Source: Verrucomicrobiales bacterium (GTDB lineage: Bacteria; Verrucomicrobiota; Verrucomicrobiia; Verrucomicrobiales; V1-33). Taken from it: a stretch of 64,000 nt of DNA. Position 1 is the stretch's first letter, and each line of letters starts with the position of its first letter. The notes below the pieces were generated by a model. That model was not told the origin of the DNA, searched no databases, and worked only from the letters and a program-made list of their open reading frames with translations. The DNA is taken from assembly GCA_018003315.1 (NCBI GenBank), contig JAGNEJ010000009.1:26767-90766 (forward strand), given 5' to 3'. Below, piece by piece: positions 53,863 through 62,519 of the stretch. Made by a program: the position numbers and the translations under genes.

Positions 53863-55983
53863 TCAGGCTGTTTTCGGATGCTGGCGGATGATTTCCAGCA
53901 GCGGCGCGAGGTGCTTGTCCGCCTTGGTGTCGCTGATGCCGTGGATGCGCAGGGCTGCCGGGCGGGAATCGGGGCGCAGGCGGGTCATCGCCTCCAGTGT
54001 GTTGTTGCTGAAAATGCAGAACGGGGGTACGCCGAGGCTGCGCGCCTGTTCGTTGCGGCAAGCCTTCAATTTCTGGAACAGCACCTCGTCGAATCCCATC
54101 CGGGTGAGTTGGATTTCCCCATCCACCGGTGGTGGGGTGGATTTTTTTTGCCTTGGTTCCGGCCAGCGCCAGCGGCAAGGACCGCCGGACTTCATGATTT
54201 CTGCGCCGGCGGGGGTGAGCGTGAGCACAGGGTATTCGCCCTGGGAACTGCTCACCAGTCCCGCGGCTTCCATTTCCCGGAACAGGGACTGAAGATAGGA
54301 GGTTCCCTGCTCCTTCAACAGGCCGTAGGTGCTCAGTTCATCCAGGCGAGCCCCCAGAACTTCGCGGTCGCGGCTGCCCGTGAGCATGCCGATGATTTTT
54401 GCCCTGCCGAAGCGTCCGTTCGTCCGGGCCAGGCCGCTCAGGGCCTTGCGGACGATGAGCAATTCCTCCGCGGAGGCATCGCGAATGCGGCGCTGCAGTC
54501 CGCCTGCTGCGCACTGATCGCAGTTGCCGCACTCGCCCGCATCGCCTTCGCCGAAGTGGTCGAGGATGTATTTCTGGCGGCACCCGCTGCTGTAGGCGAA
54601 GCCGACCATCTGCTTGAGCTTTTCCCGGTCGCGGCGCTCCTTCTCCTGCAGCGCAGCCCAGTCCAGGTCCAGATTTTGCGGCGTCACCTCCGGCCGCAAC
54701 AGCCGGGTGCCGCGTGTCCGGGTGCCGGGAAGCTCAAAGCGCTCCAGAAATCCGCCGCGCACCAGCACGCTCAGCGCGCTGCCGACGGCCATGGAGTTTT
54801 TCGATCCAATGCCCTGCGCCATCAGGTCAATGGTGACGCGGACCTGGTGCTGCGCATCGCGGTGGTCGCGCAGCCAGCCGTAGAGGTCCCGGATGATGTC
54901 AGGCTTGGGGTTGTTGCCATCAATGAAAAATTCCTGGGTGCGGGTGTCCGCATAGTTGAAAAGCAGTTCGCAAAAAGCAGGTTCCCCATCACGCCCGGCG
55001 CGTCCGGCTTCCTGGTAGTAGGCTTCGATGCTTCCGCAGATGTCGAAATGCGCCACGAAGCGCACGTCCGGGCGGTCGATGCCCATGCCAAAGGCGTTGG
55101 TTGCGACCACCACATCCCGCTCCCGCCGCATGAACAGATTCTGGGCGGCGGTGCGTTCGGCTTCGTGCATGCCTCCGTGGTAGGCGACGCAGGAAAGCCG
55201 CCAGTCACGCAGGGTTTCATGGACTTCCTCCACCTTCCCTCTGGTCGAGCAGTAGATGATGCCGGTTTTGTGTTGACGAACGATGGTGCGCAGCCGGTCG
55301 AATTTCTCCTGCCCGCCGCTGACCGGGCGGATGTTCAGACTGAGGTTCGGACGCGAGAAGCCGAAGACCGAGAGAAATGGATCCTGCAGCCGGAGCTGGG
55401 CGAGGATGTCCTGCCGCACCACTGGAGTGGCGGTGGCGGTGAGGGCGACGGTCTGCGGGTTTCCCATCCTTTCCAGCGCCTGGCCCAGGCGCAGGTAGTC
55501 CGGGCGAAAGTCATGCCCCCACTGGGAAATGCAGTGTGCTTCGTCAATGGCAAAGAGGGCGATTTCCACTCCGCGCAGCGCATCGAGAAATGCACGGTGG
55601 CGGAAGCGCTCCGGAGCCACATACACCAGTTTAAATTCTCCGCGCCGCAAGGCGTTGATGCGGCGGTGCTGCTCCCCGGCGTTGAGGGTGCTGTTGATCA
55701 TGGTGGCGGGAATTCCCCGACGTTCCAGGGCGTCCACCTGGTCCTTCATCAGGGCAATGAGTGGACTGACCACCACCGTCACCCCGTCCATCATCAGAGC
55801 GGGCAATTGATAGCAGAGGGACTTTCCGCCGCCCGTCGGCATGATGACCAGGGCGTCGCGCCCTTGCAAAATGGCAGCCACCACGGCACCCTGGCCGTCC
55901 AGGAAGCGGCGGTAGCCGAAATGCTGCTCAAGCACCGCCAATGGGTCGCGGGGAGGAGCGCCTGTGCCGGGGGATTGGGACAT
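53863..55983 (-). CDS. recQ: RecQ family ATP-dependent DNA helicase
   Basis: 706 aa. Motif I MPTGGGKSLCYQLPAL, motif II IDEAHCISQWGHDFRPDY (DEAH), motif VI EAGRAGRDGEPA, RecQ zinc site GCRQKYILDHFGE-CGNCDQC, winged-helix region, and a C-terminal HRDC domain. 3'-5' helicase for recombination and fork repair. Start at 55983; a longer start at 56103 adds non-conserved sequence. The gene is divergent from the next gene with 135 bp between. Confidence 0.92.
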   Translation of the reverse strand: MSQSPGTGAPPRDPLAVLEQHFGYRRFLDGQGAVVAAILQGRDALVIMPTGGGKSLCYQLPALMMDGVTVVVSPLIALMKDQVDALERRGIPATMINSTLNAGEQHRRINALRRGEFKLVYVAPERFRHRAFLDALRGVEIALFAIDEAHCISQWGHDFRPDYLRLGQALERMGNPQTVALTATATPVVRQDILAQLRLQDPFLSVFGFSRPNLSLNIRPVSGGQEKFDRLRTIVRQHKTGIIYCSTRGKVEEVHETLRDWRLSCVAYHGGMHEAERTAAQNLFMRRERDVVVATNAFGMGIDRPDVRFVAHFDICGSIEAYYQEAGRAGRDGEPAFCELLFNYADTRTQEFFIDGNNPKPDIIRDLYGWLRDHRDAQHQVRVTIDLMAQGIGSKNSMAVGSALSVLVRGGFLERFELPGTRTRGTRLLRPEVTPQNLDLDWAALQEKERRDREKLKQMVGFAYSSGCRQKYILDHFGEGDAGECGNCDQCAAGGLQRRIRDASAEELLIVRKALSGLARTNGRFGRAKIIGMLTGSRDREVLGARLDELSTYGLLKEQGTSYLQSLFREMEAAGLVSSSQGEYPVLTLTPAGAEIMKSGGPCRWRWPEPRQKKSTPPPVDGEIQLTRMGFDEVLFQKLKACRNEQARSLGVPPFCIFSNNTLEAMTRLRPDSRPAALRIHGISDTKADKHLAPLLEIIRQHPKTA

Positions 55984-56118
55984 CCGGTGGAACGTGGTCG
56001 AATTTTCCAGCGCGGCAACGCGCAAAGTGGCGTTTCCCTGCGAAGTTTGGTTGCCCTTGGCGCGAAATCCACCAAGGTGCCGCCCGTCCCCCGGTAAGTT
56101 CACAATCTATTCGCAACC

Positions 56119-57090
56119 ATGATCCCTCTGGAACGTGTTTCCGGCGTCAATGCTGAACAGGCTGCGTTTCTGGCTGCCGTCGGGGTGGATTCCGCAGAGC
56201 AACTGGCTCGTGCGGATGATCGCCAATTGCAGCGCAGCCTGGATCGGCTGGGCACGCGGCGCGGACGGGCTACACTGGTGCCCAGTCTGGTCACGGTGCG
56301 CTTGTGGATCGAGGCCGCCCGCGAAGTGGCCGGAATGTCCAGCACGGACGACATTCCCGAGGCCATCTCGGTCGATGAAATCCCCGAGGCGGTGGTGGAG
56401 CCAACGCCCAACCTGCCGGAGGCCCCGCCCGTCAAGGAAACACCGCGCTTGCTGCCAGCGGATGCCGTGGGGCAAACATTGCGCCCGGCGGCCAGTGATG
56501 CCCCGCGTGCCGAACCCGCCGTCTGGAAAAACCTGGATCGCAACCGGTTCCAAACCATGGAGGAATATGCCGAGGGCGGTCGAGGCATCGAGCCGCTGAA
56601 GCGCAACCCCAATCCGGTCACCGACTCGGATGGACCGGCCAAGCTCAATGCGGACGGTTCGCTGTCCCGATGGCACCGACGCGGGGTGCTCTACCCGTTC
56701 CCCGGACGCGCCATTCTGGGTGCCCTGGTTTCCCTGCTCTGGCGCCTCGCGTTCATCGCTTCCCTCATCGCCATGCCGGCTTACATTTTTGTCAATCCAC
56801 AGGATCATCCGCACAAGAACACCACCATCGCGGTGTGGGCAGCGGCTCTGCTCCTGCTGGCATTCCTGCAGGTTTGGGTGGCCGCCAAGGTGCGCTGCCG
56901 GGTCTGCGGCTGTCAGTTTTTCAAATCCCTGCGGTGTTCGAAAAACCGTAAAGCCCACCGCTTTCCCCTGCTGGGTTTCGTTTCCTGCCTCTCCCTCCAT
57001 CTCCTGATCTTCCACTGGTTCCGGTGCATGTATTGCGGTACCGCCATCCGGCTCTTCGGCAGAAAACATGCCAAACAGTCCGAAACATAA
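56119..57090 (+). CDS. Membrane protein with helix-hairpin-helix N-terminus and zinc-ribbon C-terminus
   Basis: 323 aa. Residues 1-70 (VSGVNAEQAAFLAAVGVDSAEQLARADDRQL) form a DUF4332/HhH-like domain. A Pro/Ala/Glu linker, then two or three membrane helices (LVSLLWRLAFIASLIAMPAYIF; IAVWAAALLLLAFLQVWVAAK), and two cysteine pairs CRVCGC and CMYCGTA that would form a C-terminal zinc ribbon around a third helix. Function unknown; the mix of a DNA/protein-binding helical module with a membrane zinc ribbon is unusual. Confidence 0.65.
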   Translation: MIPLERVSGVNAEQAAFLAAVGVDSAEQLARADDRQLQRSLDRLGTRRGRATLVPSLVTVRLWIEAAREVAGMSSTDDIPEAISVDEIPEAVVEPTPNLPEAPPVKETPRLLPADAVGQTLRPAASDAPRAEPAVWKNLDRNRFQTMEEYAEGGRGIEPLKRNPNPVTDSDGPAKLNADGSLSRWHRRGVLYPFPGRAILGALVSLLWRLAFIASLIAMPAYIFVNPQDHPHKNTTIAVWAAALLLLAFLQVWVAAKVRCRVCGCQFFKSLRCSKNRKAHRFPLLGFVSCLSLHLLIFHWFRCMYCGTAIRLFGRKHAKQSET

Positions 57091-57323
57091 ATCGCCATGA
57101 CAATTATCAGTTTTTACGGTTATTACGGTAGCAATTGATTTTTCGTCTTGATGATTTCTATGATCATTGGAGTGGGTGAGACTCGGATGGATTGGCCGTG
57201 ATCCGTGCAGGGCGATTTTGCTCAATCGGCAAAATATAGCTGGCTTTTTTGGTGATATTCCGCCAAGAATGGAACCCACTTGGTCAGCCTCCTCAAAAAA
57301 TAACGTCTAGCAATTGTTATCCC
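57091..57323. other. Promoter region of the 1049-aa secreted protein
   Basis: AT-rich region without a gene. A perfect palindrome, ATTTTGC-N7-GCAAAAT (57215-57235), stands out about 90 bp upstream of the ATG. Confidence 0.45.
57215..57235. promoter_or_regulatory. Palindrome ATTTTGC-N7-GCAAAAT, possible operator
   Basis: Seven-base perfect arms with a 7-nt spacer (center about 57225), located between the membrane protein gene and the secreted protein gene. Spacing suits a dimeric HTH regulator. Confidence 0.45.
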
Positions 57324-60300
57324 ATGAAACGCAACCTTATCCTCCTGGCTGCCGGCATCATGGCGGGGGGTGTCTCTTACGGGGCGCCCGTCTCCATCAC
57401 GTCCGGTTCGCTTATTTATAACCAAAACTTCGATTCCCTCGGTACCGGCACCACGACTTGGGTGGATGACTCCACCATCGCGGGTTGGTATGCACAGATC
57501 AGCGACGGAAACACCGCCACCGGCGATGTTCAGGCGACAACTGGAACCCCGGCACTGAACGGCCTGCTCAACTGCGGTTCGGCAGGAGCGGGGGACCGCG
57601 CGCTGGGGTCCAAGCCCACCGGCAGCGCCACCTCCAACATCGCCTACGCGGTGCTCTTCCAGAACAATGGCACCAAGCCAGTCAGTCTCAAACGGCTGAA
57701 GTACAACGCGGAATATTGGCGTGGAAATTCTGTCGCCAATACGTATGAAAAAGTCACGACGTTTTACGCCGTCAGTGCCGCACCGTTGGCCAGCATCGCT
57801 TCCGGCCCCAACAGTGCTACGCCCGTCCCGGGTGCGGGTTTCACAGCAATGCCTTCCGGAGCCAATACGGCCCTGAGCAATCCAGGAACCAGTGCGCTCA
57901 ATGGCAACTCGGTTTTCAATCCGGTGGACTATTCCCCTCCGGCCGGGGCCGTGGCTGCGATCATGCCAGGGCAGTATTTCACCTTGAAATGGACCGATGC
58001 GAATGAGGCCAATACCGATGGTTTCCAGGCGATCGATGACCTTCAGGTGGAATTTCAAGAACTGGACTGCGCGTTGGCCGCCACTGTGTCCAATGTGGTG
58101 CGCAATGCCGGCGTCAACCCGGCCGATCCGACGGATGACACGGTGGACTTCTCGCTCAACGTCGTCCGCGATCCGGTCGATGGAACCGCCACCTGGTCGG
58201 TCACTTCACCCGCCTTCAGCGTGACATTCGGCAGCTCGGGAAGCTACGGCGTAGCCAAAAACTACACGGGAGTTCCCATTGCCGAATTTCCCCTTAATCT
58301 AGTCCTGACCGATTCGGTCATCACCGCCTGTGTGCTCGGGGTCACGATCAATCAGCCGCGCGTCATTGGCACCAATGATTTTCCCGCGGTGGGCGGTCCC
58401 CTTAACTCCTCCGGTGACGTCCCGACCCAGTGGGTTGTGGATGACTCCCTGCGCACCCTGACCATGCATAACGGTGGTGGCGGAGCCCGCAAGGTTGTCA
58501 GTTCCGAAGTCGTCGATCTCACGGCGCTGCCAGGGGTACTGGTTACCGCCACCCTTGAGGCGACGGATGCTACTGGCGGAACGGAGGCTGCGGATTCGTT
58601 CGTGGCCTACGCGGTGGTGAATGGCACGCCGATCAATCTGGTCACCCCTGCCATGGAGACCCAGGTGGTGGACGGGATTCTGTCTGATAATGAGATTGCA
58701 CCTGCCGGGGGGACGTTTCTTATCAACTTTTCCTATGTGGTACCCGCCAGCGCCAATTCGCTGCAACTCGTTTTCGAGGGCGTCAACGACTCCAACAACG
58801 AGACCTATGTGATCAAGGATGTCAAAATCACCACGGCACCGCCGACCCTCCAGGCCATGGTCGGCACCGTAACCTTGAACAATCAGGGCACGGACACCGA
58901 TGCGGACGACACCATTTCCGCTCCGGTCACAATCGATGGGATCAACCTCGGTGCCAGCACCGGCTGGGCTAGCAACAATCCACCGCCCGCGACCGGGCTT
59001 TATACCGATCCGAATCCGGTCACCTTTGGTCCCTTCCCCGCAGCCAGCTCGCCCGTCAGCGTGCTCCTCGCGGACAACCTGAACGGCGGCATCACCACCA
59101 GCTTCACCCTCACCGCTCCGGCCAAATCCCTGACTTTGGGAACGATTGCCAACATTGTGCGCCATGAAAACGGTGCAGGCACTGCGGATGACACCGTGAC
59201 GTTTGATCTCCCCATTTCCGGTGCCAATGGCGGTCCCGGCTGGACTTGCACCACACCCGGAGTCACTCCCACGACCGGTGCGTTCGGAACGATCACCTTT
59301 ACGGTTGCCGCACCACTCCCCGTCAGCCCCTTGAACGTGGTCATCAACGATTCCAGCTACCCACTGCTTGCCACTCAGAGCGTGGCGGTTACCTTGCCGG
59401 GTCGCTACACCATTGGCCAGAAAGACTTCGGCCTGGGCCTGAGCGATGTTCTCAGCGACATTGCTACCGTGCCGTCCCCCCGGTGGATCAATGATCCCGT
59501 GCTGCGCACTCTCGAATTGAACAATGGGAGCACCACGGAAAGGGTGGTGGAATCGGAACTCATCGACCTCACCACCGTGGGTACCGTGTATTTCAGTGCG
59601 AAATTCCGAGTCACCGAAAGCAGCACCGGCACCAACATGGAAGCGGTGGACAAATTCAAGGCGGAGTTGATTTACGACATCGCTGGTGTGCCCACGGTGG
59701 TCAATCTGATCACCCCGTACGACGTCGGTGACGGATCGCCTTCCACCACCGGCACCCTCGGCGGGGTCAACGGCCCTCCGGATGGCTGGATGAACGGTTA
59801 TGCCGGCGCCGCTGGTACCGATCTCGAGAATGCCACCGTGTATGCCACTGCGGCTGACGACTACAACGCACACACTGGCCGTGACGAGTTCAACAAGAAC
59901 AACCAGCCAGTGGCGGATATCCTCGACAACACCTTCAATCTCTCCGCAACCATCCCGGACACTGCGGACAATGTGCGCCTGAAGATCTATGGCATCGGCG
60001 TTGGTGGCGGCACTCCGACGGAGTTTTTCTTCGTGACGGATGTGCTCTTCACGACGAGCCTCGGTCCGGTGGACACGGATGGCGATGGCATGTCCGACGC
60101 CTACGAGGATGCCAACGGTTTGCTCAAGAATGATCCGTCCGACAAAAACCTGGACAAGGACGGTGACGGCCAGAGCAACTATCTGGAATTCCTCGCCGGC
60201 AACATGGCCAATGACAGCAATTCCGTCCTGAAGATCACGGATATGAGCATCACCGGCAACAATGCCTATGCGACGTGGACCAGCGTGCCGGGCAAAATCT

Positions 60301-60473
60301 ACCGCCTGGACATCAGCCCGGATATGGCTGGCCCCTGGGAAGATTTGGGAGTCGATGTTCCAGCCGCCGCCGCACCGGCTACGGAGACTTCCTCCGGCCC
60401 GATTGATATGACCGGACTCGGCAGCCCGTTGCCCGCAAAATACTTCCTGCGCGCTCGGGTTAAACAACCCTGA
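57324..60473 (+). CDS. Large secreted protein with Ca-binding repeats
   Basis: 1049 aa. Signal peptide MKRNLILLAAGIMAGGVSYGA. Multiple repeated beta domains, two with RxIGTNDFPAVGG/RYTIGQKDFGLG-like starts and RTLTMHNG/RTLELNNG segments, indicate a duplicated jelly-roll unit of about 350 residues. A thrombospondin-3-like/EF segment DTDGDGMSDAYED...DKDGDGQSNYLEF lies near residue 915-955. C-terminus carries the NAYATWTSVPGKIYRLDIS module common to the other surface proteins here. No PEP-CTERM. Function unknown. Confidence 0.8.
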   Translation: MKRNLILLAAGIMAGGVSYGAPVSITSGSLIYNQNFDSLGTGTTTWVDDSTIAGWYAQISDGNTATGDVQATTGTPALNGLLNCGSAGAGDRALGSKPTGSATSNIAYAVLFQNNGTKPVSLKRLKYNAEYWRGNSVANTYEKVTTFYAVSAAPLASIASGPNSATPVPGAGFTAMPSGANTALSNPGTSALNGNSVFNPVDYSPPAGAVAAIMPGQYFTLKWTDANEANTDGFQAIDDLQVEFQELDCALAATVSNVVRNAGVNPADPTDDTVDFSLNVVRDPVDGTATWSVTSPAFSVTFGSSGSYGVAKNYTGVPIAEFPLNLVLTDSVITACVLGVTINQPRVIGTNDFPAVGGPLNSSGDVPTQWVVDDSLRTLTMHNGGGGARKVVSSEVVDLTALPGVLVTATLEATDATGGTEAADSFVAYAVVNGTPINLVTPAMETQVVDGILSDNEIAPAGGTFLINFSYVVPASANSLQLVFEGVNDSNNETYVIKDVKITTAPPTLQAMVGTVTLNNQGTDTDADDTISAPVTIDGINLGASTGWASNNPPPATGLYTDPNPVTFGPFPAASSPVSVLLADNLNGGITTSFTLTAPAKSLTLGTIANIVRHENGAGTADDTVTFDLPISGANGGPGWTCTTPGVTPTTGAFGTITFTVAAPLPVSPLNVVINDSSYPLLATQSVAVTLPGRYTIGQKDFGLGLSDVLSDIATVPSPRWINDPVLRTLELNNGSTTERVVESELIDLTTVGTVYFSAKFRVTESSTGTNMEAVDKFKAELIYDIAGVPTVVNLITPYDVGDGSPSTTGTLGGVNGPPDGWMNGYAGAAGTDLENATVYATAADDYNAHTGRDEFNKNNQPVADILDNTFNLSATIPDTADNVRLKIYGIGVGGGTPTEFFFVTDVLFTTSLGPVDTDGDGMSDAYEDANGLLKNDPSDKNLDKDGDGQSNYLEFLAGNMANDSNSVLKITDMSITGNNAYATWTSVPGKIYRLDISPDMAGPWEDLGVDVPAAAAPATETSSGPIDMTGLGSPLPAKYFLRARVKQP

Positions 60474-60509
60474 CAACGGTCCGCCTATTGCAGGCGCACC
60501 CTCTCACCG

Positions 60510-60557
60510 CACCCCGCGTGCCGCCAGCTTCTGGCAGCCGCGGGGTGTCGGCTTTTT
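60510..60557 (+). terminator. Rho-independent terminator after the secreted protein
   Basis: Long stem CACCCCGCG / CGCGGGGTG extended by an inner GCC/GGC pairing, then GTCGGCTTTTT. Confidence 0.82.
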
Positions 60558-60613
60558 GAACGGATTACTCCCGGTCTTGACGGCATTCTCAACCACGGCA
60601 ACGCTCCCCTTTC

Positions 60614-61675
60614 ATGTCCCCGCAACGCACCAACGGCAGCGTTTTGCTAGTCCTCTACATTCTGGCCGCATTGGTTACAGGAGCCATTTTGGCACCTGGA
60701 CTTTTCAAGCTCGGAAAATGGTACGCAGAACTGGCAATCAATTCCAACTTGGGCGACACGCCGGTCCTGGGAGCGCTGGCGGAAAAATGCCGACACTCCG
60801 ACTTTCCGCGCTACTTCAACCGGGCCTTTCTGGTCGCTGCCCTCGTTTGGCTTTGGCCATTTTCCAAATGGGCTGGTGTGACGCGAACGGACCTCGGATT
60901 GGAGCGAAATCGATTTCGCGGCCAGGATGGTGCGGTGGGGTTCATTCTTGGCTCCGGCGTGCTGCTCACCGTGGGGTTTCTGTTCGTCGTTGCCGGACGC
61001 TTCTCAGGAAAATCCGCCTCGCTCGGGAGTGTGCTGTCCACCGCCGTGATTGCCGGAATTTTTGTCGCCCTGCTTGAGGAATTCTTCTTCCGCGGCGCCC
61101 TGCTCGGACTGCTTCTGCGGACCCTGCGCCGGCTTCCGGCCTTGCTGTTTTTGTCATTCTTTTTTTCGATCGTCCACCTCCTCCAGCCGCCGGTTGGCCT
61201 GGAGGTGTCGGATGCGGAAGTCCACAGCGGCACCGGTTTCTGGATGGTGGGGACGATTCTGGGAAAATTCGGCGATGGTCGCTTCCTGCTCTCGGAATTT
61301 GCCACCCTGTTCCTGCTGGGAATGATTCTTGGCTGGGCGCGGCTGAAAACCCGGTCGCTCTGGCTCTCCGTCGGCCTGCATGCTGGGTTGGTTTTTGCAC
61401 TCAAACTCTTCGCCGGCATCACGAACCGGGGGAAACTGACCGATGCAGCGGGATCGGTCATTCTCGACAGCAAAGGAAAACCGAAACTGGTGAATCCGGA
61501 TCACTTCCTCCCCTGGATTGGTCAGGATTTGAAAACCGGCGTCGCTCCATTGCTTGCCTTGGCAGCGCTTGGCCTGCTGACGCTCGGGTGGCTGGCGCTG
61601 CGCACCAAAGCCCTTGCGGCGGCACCGCCTGCCTCGAAAAATGGAGTGACGGATGCATCTGCTGAAAAAAGTTAG
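60614..61675 (+). CDS. CPBP (CAAX-like) intramembrane metalloprotease
   Basis: 353 aa, about seven or eight membrane helices. Catalytic motifs EEFFFRG (about residue 155-161), FSIVHLL with the metal His, and SVGLHAGLVFAL with the third His. Members cleave membrane proteins or peptides; bacterial ones are often linked to immunity or protein export. The C-terminus overlaps the ComF start by 23 bases, suggesting coupling. Confidence 0.85.
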   Translation: MSPQRTNGSVLLVLYILAALVTGAILAPGLFKLGKWYAELAINSNLGDTPVLGALAEKCRHSDFPRYFNRAFLVAALVWLWPFSKWAGVTRTDLGLERNRFRGQDGAVGFILGSGVLLTVGFLFVVAGRFSGKSASLGSVLSTAVIAGIFVALLEEFFFRGALLGLLLRTLRRLPALLFLSFFFSIVHLLQPPVGLEVSDAEVHSGTGFWMVGTILGKFGDGRFLLSEFATLFLLGMILGWARLKTRSLWLSVGLHAGLVFALKLFAGITNRGKLTDAAGSVILDSKGKPKLVNPDHFLPWIGQDLKTGVAPLLALAALGLLTLGWLALRTKALAAAPPASKNGVTDASAEKS

Positions 61676-62402
61676 TCCATGGCTGCGGGCTGCGCTCGAG
61701 CTGGTCTATCCGCCAAGCTGCGCCTGTTGCCATTCCCATGCCCCATTGATGGTGCCACACATGCTGTGCCAGGCATGTTTTGATGCCGTGCGCCGGGTCC
61801 AGCCGCCCTATTGCCAGCGCTGTTGCGAACCATTCGAGGGGGACATGGCCGGGGAAATCTTGTGCTCCAACTGCGCGGACCGGTCGCTGGCCTTTGATTT
61901 TGCCGTCTGTGCCTATGCCTCATTTGGCCCGGTCAGGGAATTGATCCATCAGTTCAAGTATGAGCATCAATTGCACCTCCGGGCAGTGCTGGCCTGGCTG
62001 GCTTCACATGCCTGCGATGAACCGCGACTGAAGGAACATGCCGACTGGACGCTTGTTCCGGTGCCGCTGCATCCCCGTCGCTTCCGTGAGCGCGAGTTTA
62101 ATCAATCCGCAGAAATCGCCGCCGTCCTGGGAAAAATCACGGGTTGGCCAGTCCGAAATTGCCTGCGGAGAGTGCGCTACACGACGGCCCAAGCCCATCT
62201 GCACCGCGACGCACGCCTCAAAAATCTGCGCGATGCCTTCCGACTCAAGCGGACGTTTCGCGGTGGGGATCCGATACGTGGCCTCCGGGTTTTGCTGGTG
62301 GATGATGTCTTCACCACCGGAGCCACCACCCATGAATGCGCCAAAGTGCTGAAACGTGCCGGTGCCGCTACTGTAGCCGCATTCGCCGTGGCCCGCGGGT
62401 GA
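61653..62402 (+). CDS. comF: ComF family phosphoribosyltransferase-like protein
   Basis: 249 aa. N-terminal zinc-type Cys pairs CACCHSH, CQAC, CQRC, CSNC; a FKYEHQLHLR helix; and the PRTase signature VLLVDDVFTTGATTHEC near residue 215. ComF proteins bind single-stranded DNA/PriA during natural transformation. Overlaps the previous gene, 23 bases. Confidence 0.88.
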   Translation: MHLLKKVSPWLRAALELVYPPSCACCHSHAPLMVPHMLCQACFDAVRRVQPPYCQRCCEPFEGDMAGEILCSNCADRSLAFDFAVCAYASFGPVRELIHQFKYEHQLHLRAVLAWLASHACDEPRLKEHADWTLVPVPLHPRRFREREFNQSAEIAAVLGKITGWPVRNCLRRVRYTTAQAHLHRDARLKNLRDAFRLKRTFRGGDPIRGLRVLLVDDVFTTGATTHECAKVLKRAGAATVAAFAVARG

Positions 62403-62519
62403 TTGCCGCTTGGCGGTGCCTTCGCACTTCTTGTTGAAACTTTGGCGATTCCATGAGTGCGACTTGCGGAACGATGACGGACGAATCATATTGCACCGCT
62501 TCCTTCCAATCCTTTGGCG

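Noticed and set aside
53596..56097. 833-codon plus-strand open frame across the AraC and RecQ genes
   Set aside because: Antisense shadow of two genes with strong family motifs.
58299..60476. 725-codon minus-strand open frame
   Set aside because: Antisense shadow of the secreted 1049-aa protein.
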